A DNA stretch of 57,940 bases, taken from the NCBI RefSeq assembly GCF_900100345.1, contig NZ_FMTT01000007.1:117387-175326 (forward strand), read 5' to 3'. How positions within the stretch are numbered: the first letter of the stretch is position 1; every line of letters begins with the position of its first letter. Origin of the DNA: Paenibacillus tianmuensis. GTDB lineage: Bacteria; Bacillota; Bacilli; Paenibacillales; NBRC-103111. A program made the translations under genes and the position numbers. Below are positions 1 through 9,187 of the stretch, piece by piece. The notes below the pieces were generated by a model. The model was not told the origin of the DNA and did not search any database. It worked only from the letters and a program-made list of their open reading frames with translations.

Positions 1-106
1 GGCCTCCTCTTTCGTCAGGATATCTTTCCAGGCTTGCCGCATCGTCCGGCGTCTCAGAATAGAATTCATCATACGAATAGGTGTAAGGAATCTCTTCGTA
101 ACTCAT
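1..106 (-). CDS. Small acidic protein, N-terminal part only
   Basis: The reading frame begins at an ATG (complement of 104-106) and runs off the window edge after 35 codons, starting MSYEEIPYTYSYDEF. A good ribosome binding site (complement of 111-120, AGGGAGAGGG) lies 4-8 bases upstream. The visible part is rich in Glu, Asp and Tyr and has no signal peptide or membrane segment. I do not recognise a family. Confidence 0.6.
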   Translation of the reverse strand, partial: MSYEEIPYTYSYDEFYSETPDDAASLERYPDERGG

Positions 107-503
107 GATACCCTCTCCCTTTAGGCTTGATAGAAAACATATGCACTCTATGCAAATGCCTATAATCCTTACCAAGTATATGAGACGGGTGCCCAAACGT
201 GACCGGAAAAAAGGGAGAGCTTGTTTGTTTTTTTCCAGAGAAGGCCAGCATAATTGATTTCGGGTTGCCCCCACCACCTCCACTGGACAAAAGCCCCGTG
301 CCTTTGTACTGCCAGCGTACGCGGACAGCGGAAAAGGGTGAGAACATGCTCTCCTTTTGCAGATGGATCAAGCGCCGGGGCGAAGCACGTCAAAAAGACC
401 GCTCCAGGAGCGGTCCGGTTATCACAGATGTCTGTGCAAGTTTTCATAGCTTACTAAAGGCGCTTGTCCGATAAGACAGGACGTCCCAGCCCGGCATCAA
501 GCC
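107..503. other. Intergenic region, no gene seen
   Basis: About 400 bases between the small acidic gene and the HAD phosphatase, both on the minus strand. The open frames here overlap one another on both strands, lack ribosome binding sites and look like nothing known. The only clear feature is the terminator near 392-415. The rest must hold the promoter of the small acidic gene, but I see no convincing -35/-10 pair. Confidence 0.5.
392..415 (-). terminator. Rho-independent terminator of the HAD phosphatase gene
   Basis: GACCGCTC (397-404) pairs with GAGCGGTC (408-415). Read on the minus strand the stem is followed by five T (complement of 392-396). It lies about 90 bases past the stop of the HAD gene. 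Confidence 0.75.
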
Positions 504-1322
504 TCAGTTGCCGCTCCCTACTTCTTCACGGCGCAGCACGAACTTCTCAACAACGTGCTTGACACCGTCCTCATTATTGCTGAAAGTCACATAATCGGCG
601 ATTTCCTTCAACGACTCGACGGCATTGCCCATCGCGACACCAAGCCCCGCCACCTCCAGCATTTCGCGGTCGTTCCAGCTGTCTCCGATACCGATGACTT
701 GCTCAAGCTCGATACCGAAATGCTCGGCCAGATGCGCAAGCGCATGCCCTTTAGTGCCTTCGATATGCACGATTTCCAGAAAATGCGGCTTCGATTTCGT
801 AATATGCACCTGCCCGCCGGTCAATCCGCGGAGCTGCTCTGCGACCCGGTCCAGCAACTCCGGTTCGTCGATGATCAGCAGCTTCATCGAAGCCTGAGAC
901 GCCAGCTCTCCGAAATTTGGGTACACGGTATAAGGGATTTTCGAAAGCGCGGCGTACGCTTTAGCTTTATCATTGTCTTCCTTGACATACAGCACATCGT
1001 TCACGTACGTTTGCAGGTGCAATCCTTCGGACTCACAAAAATCGAAAATGAGCCGCGCCGCGGCGGCGGGCACGGTCCGTTCGTACAAGACGCGTCCGTC
1101 GATTGAATTTTTGACGAGCGACCCCTGGTATGTAATCAGCGGCACGTTTAGTTCCAACTGACCGGCGAGCAGCTTGGCCGAGGCGTACATGCGTCCGGTG
1201 GCCAGCGTAACGATGACTCCTTCAGCTAGTGCCGCGGCAAGCGCTCCTTTGGTTCCTTCCGTGATCTGCTTCTCGTCGTTGATCAGCGTATCGTCGATGT
1301 CGATTGCAAGCATTTTGTACAT
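504..1322 (-). CDS. Cof-type HAD-superfamily phosphatase
   Basis: A 272-residue cytoplasmic HAD hydrolase of the Cof/YxeH type (type IIB cap), a group that dephosphorylates sugar phosphates, nucleotides or cofactors such as FMN. Motif I is DIDDTL with nucleophile D8 and acid D10; motif II is the T in ATGR near residue 42; a conserved Lys lies around residue 180; motif IV is GIGDSWND from residue 211. All catalytic residues are present. The ATG has a GGAG ribosome binding site 8 bases upstream. It appears monocistronic, with a terminator after it. Substrate cannot be read from the sequence. Confidence 0.9.
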   Translation of the reverse strand: MYKMLAIDIDDTLINDEKQITEGTKGALAAALAEGVIVTLATGRMYASAKLLAGQLELNVPLITYQGSLVKNSIDGRVLYERTVPAAAARLIFDFCESEGLHLQTYVNDVLYVKEDNDKAKAYAALSKIPYTVYPNFGELASQASMKLLIIDEPELLDRVAEQLRGLTGGQVHITKSKPHFLEIVHIEGTKGHALAHLAEHFGIELEQVIGIGDSWNDREMLEVAGLGVAMGNAVESLKEIADYVTFSNNEDGVKHVVEKFVLRREEVGSGN

Positions 1323-1662
1323 GGTGCGCTCTCCACTCCTGTAAAGTCAAATTGCTCTCATTATAACGTACGGCGCATATTTTTCAAGCTTTTTTGTTCA
1401 TACGCTTGAGCAGGGAGCCGTTCCGCAGGCATGTGCCGGTTGAACAACCACATCGGCGAATTCGCGCAGCGCTTGCCGAATCCGGATCGTAGCTTCGGTC
1501 GAGGCGTCGTTGGAAAGCTTCAAGGCGATCTTCGAAATTGTGAGAAATCAGACAGAAAAAATAGTTCGAATTGCCCGATGATTAATTTATAATTAATTTA
1601 TGAATAAAAGGCTTGGGCTAGTGTAGCGCTTCCTTAACATCAACGCGCGAGACAACAATGAG
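1323..1662. other. Intergenic region between divergent genes
   Basis: A 340-base gap between the HAD gene (minus) and the GGDEF-EAL gene (plus). The part near 1560-1610 is AT-rich (repeated ATTAATTTAT) and is the likely promoter area of the GGDEF-EAL gene. A 49-codon open stretch on the minus strand (1401-1547) has no start codon or ribosome binding site and may be a gene remnant or chance. Confidence 0.4.
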
Positions 1663-3966
1663 ATGAGGCGGATGGTTATGAACTGGATTGCTTGGCGTAA
1701 ACCGATGATCGCGGTGATCGCGGTCTATTTTGCGGTATTCGCCGCAGCAAAATGGGGCTTTGAGGCGGGTGAACGCTTTTTCCTGCTTTGGGAGAACATT
1801 CCGCCCGCTGCTTCGCTTGCTATGCTGCTGCTAACTTACCGGGCCCGCCGGGGCAGCGCGGGAACGTTCTGGCTGCTGATGGCTGCGGGCGCCTGTTTCT
1901 ATTTGCTGGGGCAACTGGTCTGGTCCTTCTATGCCTGGGTGCTGCTAATTCCTCCGCCGACGATCAGTTTAGCCGACCTGTTCTGGAACATGCAGACCGC
2001 GCTGTTTTTTGCCGCTTTGTTTTACTTGTTGTTTCGGGAAAAAAGCATCTCGCAAGGCATCCGGTTTCTTTTCGACTGTATCATGATCCTGCTGATCGTC
2101 GGTACGGTCAGCTGGGAGTTTGTCATCGGGCCCAACATGCAGGCGATGCTGTCCAGTCCCGATGGGTTCGGTCAAGCGGCGGTTCTGTTGTACCCGATAA
2201 CGGATTTCGGGATCTTGCTTTGCCTGTTCGTTCTTCATTTCGCTTATATGCCTTTGTTCGACCGGCGGGTGCTTTCCTTGATCACCTTCGGTTTCGTCGC
2301 CTTTATCGCCAAGGATACGATTTATGTGTTCGACGTGATCTCGGGGAACTATCAGGCAGGGCAGTGGTACGACCTGCTGTGGAGCGCGGGGCTGTTCGCA
2401 TATGGCTTTGCGGGCTGGCATGCTTCCCACCCCAAAGACCGGCCTGCGCCGGAGGCGCGCTTCGTCTCGGGCGCCCGTCTGCTGCGGTTGCTTTTTCCTT
2501 ACGCCGGCTTCGCGATCTTATTCGTGTTGATGCTTCGCCGTATCGACAAGCCGGACGCCATCGTGGCAGGTACGGTCATGGTTACCGTCCTGATCCTCGT
2601 GCGCCAAATCTCTATGCTTCTCGAGAATGAAAAGCTGGTGAGGCGCCTCAAACAAATGCTGGAAAAAAGTGAGTTTCTTGCGTCCCATGACGACTTGTCC
2701 GGGCTTCCGAACAAGCGCTTGTTCGAGCGGAAGGCGCAGGAAGCGATCGAGAACGCCTCGCTGGACGGACAGCCGCTTGCGGTGCTGTTTCTCGATCTGG
2801 ACCGCTTCAAATACATAAATGATAGTCTTGGCCATGTGACGGGCGACGAATTAATCCGTCAAGTGGCGGAACGGATTCGCAGAATCGTTCCGGAGACGTG
2901 CATCGTCGCGCGCCAAGGGGGCGACGAATTTACCATTTTGACCGGGTCGCTCGCCTCTTCCCGGCAAGCGCAAGCACTTGCGGAATCGATTCTCCGGGTC
3001 GCCGCCGAGCCTTTCAAGGTCGGGGTTCACGAGATTCAAACCTCAACGAGCATCGGTATTGCGGTGTACCCGGAAGACGGTCTGTCCATAGCCGATCTCA
3101 TGAAGCATGCGGATGCGGCCATGTATCAGGCCAAAGAGCTGGGCGGAGGCCGGTTCCGGTTCTTCACGCCGTCGCTGAAGGACGGCATGCTGAGAAGCAT
3201 CCTGATGGAGCGCGCGCTGCGGCATGCGCTGGATCACGACGAGCTGTTTCTGTGCTACCAGCCGCAGGTGTGCTCCGAGGATTTGACGATCGTCGGGGCG
3301 GAAGCGCTGCTGCGCTGGCGAAATGCGGACGGGCATCTGGTACCGCCTTCCGACTTTGTGCCGCTCGCGGAGGATACCGGTTTGATCGTGCCGATCGGCG
3401 ATTGGGTCATTCGGACGGCGTGCAGGCAAGCCGTCGAGTGGGAGCGGGAAGGGAGGCCGCCGCTTAAAATTGCGGTTAACGTCTCGCCCAGACAGCTCGT
3501 GCAGGACGGTTTCGTAGATAAGGTGACCGATATTTTGAAGGAAACGGGAATGGCTCCCGGCCGGCTGATTATCGAAATTACGGAAGGCGTCGCGCTGCAG
3601 AATACGAAGGAAACGACCGATACGCTGCTGCGCCTCAAAGCGTTGGGGCTGCATATCTCGATGGACGATTTCGGTACGGGGTATTCGTCGCTAGGCTATT
3701 TGCGGACGTTCCAGGTCGATTCGCTCAAAATTGCGCAGTCGTTCGTCGGGGAAATGGCCGAGAACGAAGGGCATGCCGGAATCGTCAAAGCGATTATGGC
3801 CATGGCCCGGAGCCTGAATTTATCGGTCGTAGTCGAAGGGGTGGAGACAGAGGAGCAGGTGAAGCTGCTTCGAGCGATCGGCGGCTGTACGATTCAAGGC
3901 TATTATTTTTATAAACCGATGCTGCCTGACGAATTTTCCGTTTTATGGGATAAGGCGAAGCCATAA
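1663..3966 (+). CDS. Membrane-bound GGDEF-EAL protein (cyclic di-GMP turnover)
   Basis: A 767-residue protein with about nine hydrophobic segments in residues 1-325, then a GGDEF domain (GGDEF at residue 419) and an EAL domain (EAL at 547; DDFGTGYSSLGYL from 668). GGDEF domains make cyclic di-GMP and EAL domains cleave it to pGpG. Both signature motifs are intact, so the protein could be bifunctional or have one domain acting as a regulator. The N-terminal sensor resembles multi-pass MASE-like regions but I cannot name it. An in-frame ATG at 1678 has a better-placed purine-rich site (GAGGCGG) than 1663 and may be the real start. A terminator follows directly. Confidence 0.92.
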   Translation: MRRMVMNWIAWRKPMIAVIAVYFAVFAAAKWGFEAGERFFLLWENIPPAASLAMLLLTYRARRGSAGTFWLLMAAGACFYLLGQLVWSFYAWVLLIPPPTISLADLFWNMQTALFFAALFYLLFREKSISQGIRFLFDCIMILLIVGTVSWEFVIGPNMQAMLSSPDGFGQAAVLLYPITDFGILLCLFVLHFAYMPLFDRRVLSLITFGFVAFIAKDTIYVFDVISGNYQAGQWYDLLWSAGLFAYGFAGWHASHPKDRPAPEARFVSGARLLRLLFPYAGFAILFVLMLRRIDKPDAIVAGTVMVTVLILVRQISMLLENEKLVRRLKQMLEKSEFLASHDDLSGLPNKRLFERKAQEAIENASLDGQPLAVLFLDLDRFKYINDSLGHVTGDELIRQVAERIRRIVPETCIVARQGGDEFTILTGSLASSRQAQALAESILRVAAEPFKVGVHEIQTSTSIGIAVYPEDGLSIADLMKHADAAMYQAKELGGGRFRFFTPSLKDGMLRSILMERALRHALDHDELFLCYQPQVCSEDLTIVGAEALLRWRNADGHLVPPSDFVPLAEDTGLIVPIGDWVIRTACRQAVEWEREGRPPLKIAVNVSPRQLVQDGFVDKVTDILKETGMAPGRLIIEITEGVALQNTKETTDTLLRLKALGLHISMDDFGTGYSSLGYLRTFQVDSLKIAQSFVGEMAENEGHAGIVKAIMAMARSLNLSVVVEGVETEEQVKLLRAIGGCTIQGYYFYKPMLPDEFSVLWDKAKP

Positions 3967-4003
3967 AACCCGCAGACCTGAACGAGCCAGGGCCTGCGGG
4001 TTT
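3966..4003. terminator. Bidirectional terminator between convergent genes
   Basis: A perfect 10-bp stem, AAACCCGCAG (3966-3975) with CTGCGGGTTT (3994-4003), flanked by A-rich and T-rich sequence. It sits between the stop codons of the GGDEF-EAL gene and the 5'-nucleotidase gene and can serve both. Confidence 0.85.
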
Positions 4004-4018
4004 CCTTGTACGGCGGCG

Positions 4019-6202
4019 TTATTTTTTCAGATCCAGCCGGATTTCGCGGCCATCGTTCGTCAGGGAGATCGGCTGGCTAGAAGCACCCTTCTCCTTCATA
4101 TAATCGACCCAGGCGTCCAGCATGATCATGCCGTCCTTCCAGTCCTTCACTTCGGCAAACGTCGTGAATCCGTCCCCGGAGCCGGTCGACATGAAGTCGT
4201 TGGTTGTCACTTTGAAGGTACGGCTGTCGTTCAGCTTCCCGTCAACATAGATCGGAGTGCCGTCCAGCAGCGTAATTTTGCTGTATTTCTGACCCTGCGG
4301 CTTCGTGTTGTCCCACTCGACCTTCAGACCCGAGAATTGCATAGCCGGCAGCTTGGAATATTGGTCCGTGACCTCAAGCAGCGTCTTGATCTGGGCGGCG
4401 GTCATCGTGCCGGTGCGGTTGTAGTTGCCGAACGGCAGCACCTCAAACATCATGCCGTAGGTTACTTTGCCTGGCTCGATATCCGCGCGCAGCCCGCCGA
4501 TGTTCGTGAAGGCAATATCGGACTTCTCGGCCCAGCGCATCGCATCGGTGACGGAGTTGCCAATCGGCGTCACGCCGTCACGTATCTGATTGCCGTTCAT
4601 GTCGTACCGGTAGGAGCGTGTCGTCCATTTTTCGGCGGCTACGGCGATTTGCTTGTTGGTTTGCTCGGCAATTTTCGCTTGGTAGTCGGCGACCGTTTTT
4701 TGCACGTCTTTTTTCGCGGTCGTCAGATTCGTATACGTTTCCAGCAGGCCGGCGCTTGAGGAAACGACTTTTTTGCTGTCCTTGTCGACATAAAGCTGAA
4801 TGTGGCCGACGGCGTACAGCCAGCTTTGCGCTTCGACGACCGGAATGTGGTTCACGATCCCGGATACGCGCCGGTGGGAATGGCCTCCGACGATGGCGTC
4901 CAGCGTACCGTTGCCCGTCCCGTTCGCCAGATCGACGAGCTCGCCCATAATTTGCTGCGATTTGGCGTCTTGCTCGCCCGGCAGGTGGGAGGTCACCACG
5001 ACGATGTCGGCTCCTTTGCCGCGCAGCTCGGCCGACAGCTCCTTCGCGTACGGAACCGGATCGGCGAACGTCAAGCCTTCGATGTTGGTGGACTTGGTCG
5101 TCGTCTTGGTCTGCGGCGTAGCGAGGCCGATAATGCCGACCTGCAGCCCGCCCTTCTCCACGATGGTGTAAGGCTGTGTCCAGTCGACGCGCTTGCCGGT
5201 TTTGTCTTCGATGATGTTGGCTCCGAGAATCGGGAACTTCGCTTTCTTGATGTTGTCGATCAGCGTGTCGCGGCCGAAATCGAACTCATGGTTGCCGATG
5301 GCGGCAGCGTCGTATTTGACCTGAGCCATCGAATCGATGACGGATTGGCCGTTCGTCGTATTGGAGATGAGCGTTCCTTGCCATGCGTCTCCGCCGTCTA
5401 CGACGACCGTACCGCCGGGATTGACCGAACGGAAATCGTCGACGATGCCGCCGAGCGTTTCGATGCCTCCCTGCGCCTGATTACGCTTCTTGTCGAAGCC
5501 CACTTCGATATGGCCGTGAATGTCGTTCGTCGTAAGAATATCGATAACCTGGAAAAGGACCGGTTTCAGCGCCTTGACCGCTTCGTCGCGGGTCACGGAG
5601 CCCTTCGGATCGAAATCGCTGCTCAGCTTCGGCTCAAACAGGCCGGCGAGCACCCCGTAAGCGACATACGGGCGGGACGACTCGCCGATGGAGGAAGCGT
5701 CCTTGAAGTAGCTCAGCACGTTCTGGTTTACTTTCGGCGCCTGGCCTTTGGTGAGGGCGCGCACAACAAGGACGGCCAGCTCTTCGCGGGTCACCGGACG
5801 GTTCGGCTCGAAGAGGCCGTTGTCGCTCTTGGATACGATGCCGGCGGCGACAGCGTTGGTAACGGCTTCAAGCTGCCACGCCTCCAAGTCGGAGAAAGGC
5901 AGCGTCGATTTGTTGCTCTTCGCCAGCTTGGCCGCCCGGTTCAGCATGGTGACGAGCTCCGCGTGGGTCACCGGCCGGCTGCCGCGCAGATCGGTATCGT
6001 TCGGATACCCTTCTACCGCTCCTTTCTCGAAGGCCAGTTGCATGTCGGATTTGGCCGGAGTCGAAGCGGCAGCTTTAGTTGCCGTCGCCGGTTCGGCCGC
6101 CAGCGCGTAAAGGACGCCGGAGAGCCCGGGCGCGCTCAGCAGCGAGGCGGAGAGCACCGATAGGATGGCGGTTTTTTTCCAGTGGGATGAATGCTTGGTC
6201 AA
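4019..6202 (-). CDS. SLH-domain cell-surface 5'-nucleotidase
   Basis: A 727-residue exported protein. Residues 1-35 form a signal peptide (basic start, hydrophobic core, Ala-rich end). Three SLH repeats follow at about 50-95, 105-155 and 165-215, which normally bind pyruvylated secondary wall polymer. The rest is a UshA/YfkN-type 5'-nucleotidase: metallophosphatase motifs TTNDIHGH, DGGDAWQGT, GNHEFDFG, TSHLPGEQ and GGHSHR, then the C-terminal nucleotide-binding domain. It should release nucleosides and phosphate from extracellular nucleotides while held on the cell wall. The start is TTG at 6202, chosen because AGGAGG lies 7 bases upstream. The UshA family is usually periplasmic or sortase-anchored; SLH anchoring is the version suited to this cell envelope. 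Confidence 0.92.
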   Translation of the reverse strand: MTKHSSHWKKTAILSVLSASLLSAPGLSGVLYALAAEPATATKAAASTPAKSDMQLAFEKGAVEGYPNDTDLRGSRPVTHAELVTMLNRAAKLAKSNKSTLPFSDLEAWQLEAVTNAVAAGIVSKSDNGLFEPNRPVTREELAVLVVRALTKGQAPKVNQNVLSYFKDASSIGESSRPYVAYGVLAGLFEPKLSSDFDPKGSVTRDEAVKALKPVLFQVIDILTTNDIHGHIEVGFDKKRNQAQGGIETLGGIVDDFRSVNPGGTVVVDGGDAWQGTLISNTTNGQSVIDSMAQVKYDAAAIGNHEFDFGRDTLIDNIKKAKFPILGANIIEDKTGKRVDWTQPYTIVEKGGLQVGIIGLATPQTKTTTKSTNIEGLTFADPVPYAKELSAELRGKGADIVVVTSHLPGEQDAKSQQIMGELVDLANGTGNGTLDAIVGGHSHRRVSGIVNHIPVVEAQSWLYAVGHIQLYVDKDSKKVVSSSAGLLETYTNLTTAKKDVQKTVADYQAKIAEQTNKQIAVAAEKWTTRSYRYDMNGNQIRDGVTPIGNSVTDAMRWAEKSDIAFTNIGGLRADIEPGKVTYGMMFEVLPFGNYNRTGTMTAAQIKTLLEVTDQYSKLPAMQFSGLKVEWDNTKPQGQKYSKITLLDGTPIYVDGKLNDSRTFKVTTNDFMSTGSGDGFTTFAEVKDWKDGMIMLDAWVDYMKEKGASSQPISLTNDGREIRLDLKK

Positions 6203-6610
6203 ATGTTTTCCTCCTCAAACGATGGTTATATATGGTAACAAATCTATTATAGCGGATAAATGTCATCAGGGTGTGAACGCGACTCATATTTTTTGATGAA
6301 GCGGGCCTTGAAACTCACGAACGATCGAGGGCGACCGATAATAAATATATAGACTGCAGGACATCATGTCGAACGGGGTGCGCAAGGAGGACTCTGGCTT
6401 CAATCCTCACGAAGTCGGAAGATATCGATATTTGTAAAAGAACGTAATATCTATTAGAATAATATTAAAAGTTGTAATATGGGAGAAGAGGTGTGAGTAG
6501 TCGATCTTAGGAAAAAAGCTCAAGAGAATCTGATTGACCTCTCCAAAAAGCCATAATCAGCTTGAATAAAGGTTTTTGATGGCATTTCCAACGAGTTAGC
6601 AAATCGGTCA
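6203..6610. other. Intergenic region upstream of the ter cluster
   Basis: About 400 bases between the 5'-nucleotidase gene (minus) and terB (plus). Composition turns AT-rich from about 6420, which I take as the left edge of the lower-GC ter island. No gene was found. A -10/-35 pair for terB is not clear; AT-rich candidates lie at 6445-6480. Confidence 0.4.
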
Positions 6611-6625
6611 TTTGGTAATACCAAA
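6611..6625. promoter_or_regulatory. Perfect inverted repeat just upstream of terB, candidate operator
   Basis: TTTGGTA (6611-6617) and TACCAAA (6619-6625) form a perfect 7-bp inverted repeat around one base, about 10 bases before the terB ribosome binding site. The half TTTGGTAATA recurs on the minus strand at 17777-17786, inside the promoter of the facing terF-like gene. A shared repressor or activator site is inferred; an RNA hairpin is the alternative. Confidence 0.45.
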
Positions 6626-6645
6626 TAACAACGGAGGAATAGGAT

Positions 6646-7101
6646 ATGAGCACAATGAGTTCTTTTTCTAACTGGCTCTCGCGCACGAAAGGCAATTTAG
6701 CGGACGGTGTAAAACGATTCAAAAACAAGGACCTTCTGGATGCGATCGTAGCCGGCTGCGCTATGGTTGCTGTAGCTGACGGAACAATTGAAGCTGCTGA
6801 AAAGCAGAAAATGGCTGGTTTTCTTGGTCGTAGCGAGGACCTCAGTGTCTTTAACATGAGCGAGGTTATCGAGCGCTTCAATCACTTTGCGGAAAATATG
6901 GAATTCGATGTCATGATAGGTAAGCAAGAGTCGCTTCGAGTAATCGGTAAATTTAAGTCGAAACCGGAAGTCGCACGTATTATTGTTGGGGTTTGTTGTG
7001 CTGTTGGCGCTGCAGATGGCGATTTTGACGACAATGAAAAAGGTGTGGTCAGGGATATTTGTAATGTTCTCGGACTTATGCCAAGTGAGTTCGGACTGTA
7101 G
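6646..7101 (+). CDS. terB: TerB-family tellurite/stress resistance protein
   Basis: A 151-residue, helical, cytoplasmic protein of the TerB family. The duplicated acidic signatures VADGTIEAAEKQKM (around 45-58) and AADGDFDDNEK (around 124-134) are the conserved metal-binding positions of the family. TerB proteins associate with TerC at the membrane and are linked to metal sensing. GGAGGAAT lies 5 bases before the ATG. It is the first gene of the ter cluster; a 138-base gap with its own likely promoter separates it from the first terD. Confidence 0.9.
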   Translation: MSTMSSFSNWLSRTKGNLADGVKRFKNKDLLDAIVAGCAMVAVADGTIEAAEKQKMAGFLGRSEDLSVFNMSEVIERFNHFAENMEFDVMIGKQESLRVIGKFKSKPEVARIIVGVCCAVGAADGDFDDNEKGVVRDICNVLGLMPSEFGL

Positions 7102-7178
7102 AAAGTAGATAGCGCAAGTAATATGTATCAAACGGACGAAGAAGCGCCTTCGGCGGTTGTTCAAAACTGCAAGTTATG

Positions 7179-7207
7179 TTGAAAAATGTCTAAAGTTAGA
7201 ATATGCT
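7179..7207 (+). promoter_or_regulatory. Candidate internal promoter for the first terD gene
   Basis: TTGAAA (7179-7184), a 17-base spacer and TATGCT (7202-7207) match a vegetative-type promoter. It lies 33 bases before the first terD start. Inferred from sequence only. Confidence 0.4.
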
Positions 7208-7239
7208 AGAAACGTAATGAAAGGGGGTGTAAAAGACCT

Positions 7240-7839
7240 ATGTCAATCTCACTGGTAAAGGGACAAAAGATCGACTTAACCAAAGGCAACGCAGGTTTGA
7301 CACATATAACCGTTGGACTAGGATGGGACCCTGTAGAAGTTGAGAGTAAGGGCTTTTTCAGTAGGAAAAAGGTTGCTGCCAACGTCGATTGTGACGCTTC
7401 GGCACTCATGCTCGACGCTAATGGAAAATTGAGTCAAGAGGGACATTTGATCTGCTTCTACAATCTAACTAGTCCTTGCGGTTCAGTGAAACACTCCGGT
7501 GACAATCTTACCGGAGAGGGAGATGGCGACGATGAGCAGATTCATATTGCGCTGGAAAAGGTGCCCGCAGACGTACATAGAATCCTGATGTGCGTAAACA
7601 TTTACGACTGCGAGTCTCGCGGTCAGGATTTCGGAATGATCAAGTCTGCATTTATTCGGGTAGTGAATTCCAAAAATAGTCAGGAACTGATCCGTTTCAA
7701 TCTTACGGAGAACTACGCGGGGATGACGGCGTTGATCGTCGGGGAAATTTACCGTCACAACGGCGAGTGGAAGTTCAACGCTATTGGCGAAGGCGCTCAC
7801 GCTGTTCATATTGATATTCTCGCTCAACGATACACGTAA
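7240..7839 (+). CDS. terD: TerD-family calcium-binding stress protein (paralogue 1)
   Basis: A 199-residue TerD-family protein. The start [15 protein letters not shown] is the family signature. Asp residues that bind calcium in TerD structures are seen in the GDGDDEQ segment (around 95). This copy is the most diverged of the three: it carries an insert ([15 protein letters not shown]) in the first lobe and lacks the usual AVGxGxxxGL tail, ending in an unusual [10 protein letters not shown]. TerD proteins are cytoplasmic and induced by metal and envelope stress. A GGGGG site lies 12 bases before the ATG. Next gene starts 32 bases downstream. Confidence 0.88.
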   Translation: MSISLVKGQKIDLTKGNAGLTHITVGLGWDPVEVESKGFFSRKKVAANVDCDASALMLDANGKLSQEGHLICFYNLTSPCGSVKHSGDNLTGEGDGDDEQIHIALEKVPADVHRILMCVNIYDCESRGQDFGMIKSAFIRVVNSKNSQELIRFNLTENYAGMTALIVGEIYRHNGEWKFNAIGEGAHAVHIDILAQRYT

Positions 7840-7871
7840 GTCCAAATATACTATGTGAGGAGACAAACACA

Positions 7872-8447
7872 ATGGCAATTTCTCTTTCTAAAGGGCAAAA
7901 AGTTGATTTGACGAAGACGAATCCGGGGCTTACCAAGGTGATTGTCGGTCTTGGCTGGGACACCAACAAATATGACGGCGGCAAAGACTTTGACCTTGAT
8001 GCCTCCGTGTTCCTGCTCAACGCATCCGGTAAGGCCGCTTCCGAGAAGGACTTCATTTTCTACAATAACCCGCAGAACAGCAACGGTTCTGTAGTGCATA
8101 GCGGCGACAACCGCACTGGCGCAGGCGATGGGGATGATGAAGTAATCAAGGTTGACCTGTCCGCAGTACCTCAAGAGGCGGAGAAGATCTCCTTCTGCAT
8201 CACGATCCACGAAGCTCAGGAGCGCAAACAGAGCTTTGGCCAAGTTTCGAACGCTTACGCACGGATCGTAAACGAAGCCACTGGCGAAGAAGTCATTCGT
8301 TATGACCTGGGTGAAGATTTCTCTGTGGAAACGGCTATCGTCGTTGGCGAACTGTATCGCCATAGCGGCGAGTGGAAGTTCAGCGCAGTAGGGGCAGGGT
8401 ACAAGGACGGTCTCGCCGGACTCGTGAAAGACTTCGGTTTGGCTTAA
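7872..8447 (+). CDS. terD: TerD-family calcium-binding stress protein (paralogue 2)
   Basis: A 191-residue canonical TerD. It opens [15 protein letters not shown] and has [17 protein letters not shown] and AGDGDDE, which carry the calcium-binding acids, and ends with the common [12 protein letters not shown] segment. It resembles B. subtilis YceD/YceE. The ribosome binding site is GAGGAG. It is followed by an intrinsic terminator before the third copy, so part of the transcripts may end here, giving more of this protein than of the later genes. Confidence 0.92.
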   Translation: MAISLSKGQKVDLTKTNPGLTKVIVGLGWDTNKYDGGKDFDLDASVFLLNASGKAASEKDFIFYNNPQNSNGSVVHSGDNRTGAGDGDDEVIKVDLSAVPQEAEKISFCITIHEAQERKQSFGQVSNAYARIVNEATGEEVIRYDLGEDFSVETAIVVGELYRHSGEWKFSAVGAGYKDGLAGLVKDFGLA

Positions 8448-8466
8448 TCGAATAAGCGCCTGGAAT

Positions 8467-8496
8467 AGGGCCGTCCATGACAGGCGGCCTTTTTTT
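8467..8496 (+). terminator. Intrinsic terminator inside the ter cluster
   Basis: GGCCG (8469-8473) pairs with CGGCC (8485-8489), followed by seven T (8490-8496). It lies 20 bases past the second terD stop and 34 before the third terD start, so it would cause partial termination within the cluster. Confidence 0.6.
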
Positions 8497-8529
8497 ACGA
8501 AATAAATCATAAAAAAGGAGAAAACCAAC

Positions 8530-9111
8530 ATGACAATCAGTCTTTCCAAGGGCCAACGTATTGACCTGACTAAGGACAACCCGGGGTTAACCAAAGTTGT
8601 TGTCGGTTTGGGTTGGGATATCAACAAGTATAGCACTGGTGCAGATTATGACTTGGATGCTGCTGCATTCATGTTGCATCAGGACGGAAAGGCGAAGGAT
8701 ATCTCGGACTTCCTCTTTTACAATAACCCTAAATTGTACAATGGCGCGATAGAGCATACCGGAGATAACCGTACCGGGGCAGGTGACGGCGATGACGAAC
8801 AAATCGTAATCGACTTCCAGAAGGTCCCTGATTTCATCCAGCGCATCGGAATCACTGTGACGATTCACGAAGCGGAAGCCAGAAAACAAAACTTTGGCCA
8901 CGTCTCTAACGCCTTTGTACGAATCGTTGATGCAGCAACAAATCGCGAGATTCTCCGCTATGACCTCGGTGAAGTGTTTTCCCTTGAAACCGCAGTCGTG
9001 ATTTGCGAGTTATACCGTCAAGGATCAGATTGGAAGTTCCAGGCTGTCGGTTCCGGATTTACAGGCGGCCTCTCCGCGCTTTGCAAGAATTACGGTTTGG
9101 ATGCCCAGTAA
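8530..9111 (+). CDS. terD: TerD-family calcium-binding stress protein (paralogue 3)
   Basis: A 193-residue canonical TerD that opens [15 protein letters not shown], with [18 protein letters not shown] and AGDGDDEQ. It is close to paralogue 2 over its whole length, pointing to local duplication. AAAAAAGGAG lies just upstream of the ATG. A GC-rich hairpin without a T tail (about 9121-9150) follows, before terA. Confidence 0.92.
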   Translation: MTISLSKGQRIDLTKDNPGLTKVVVGLGWDINKYSTGADYDLDAAAFMLHQDGKAKDISDFLFYNNPKLYNGAIEHTGDNRTGAGDGDDEQIVIDFQKVPDFIQRIGITVTIHEAEARKQNFGHVSNAFVRIVDAATNREILRYDLGEVFSLETAVVICELYRQGSDWKFQAVGSGFTGGLSALCKNYGLDAQ

Positions 9112-9187
9112 TAGATTATAAGGGGGCTGTCAACGAGAACAGCGCCCCGTCCTCATTCTCATTCCCTTGACTGAAAGGTTGATACTA

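Noticed and set aside
1401..1547. 49-codon open stretch on the minus strand with protein-like sequence
   Set aside because: No start codon, no ribosome binding site and no recognisable motif; chance in GC-rich DNA is likely.
4802..6163. 453-codon plus-strand frame opposite the 5'-nucleotidase
   Set aside because: It mirrors the nucleotidase gene, has shadow-type composition rich in Arg, Asp and Val, and no domain; an antisense artefact of GC-rich codons.
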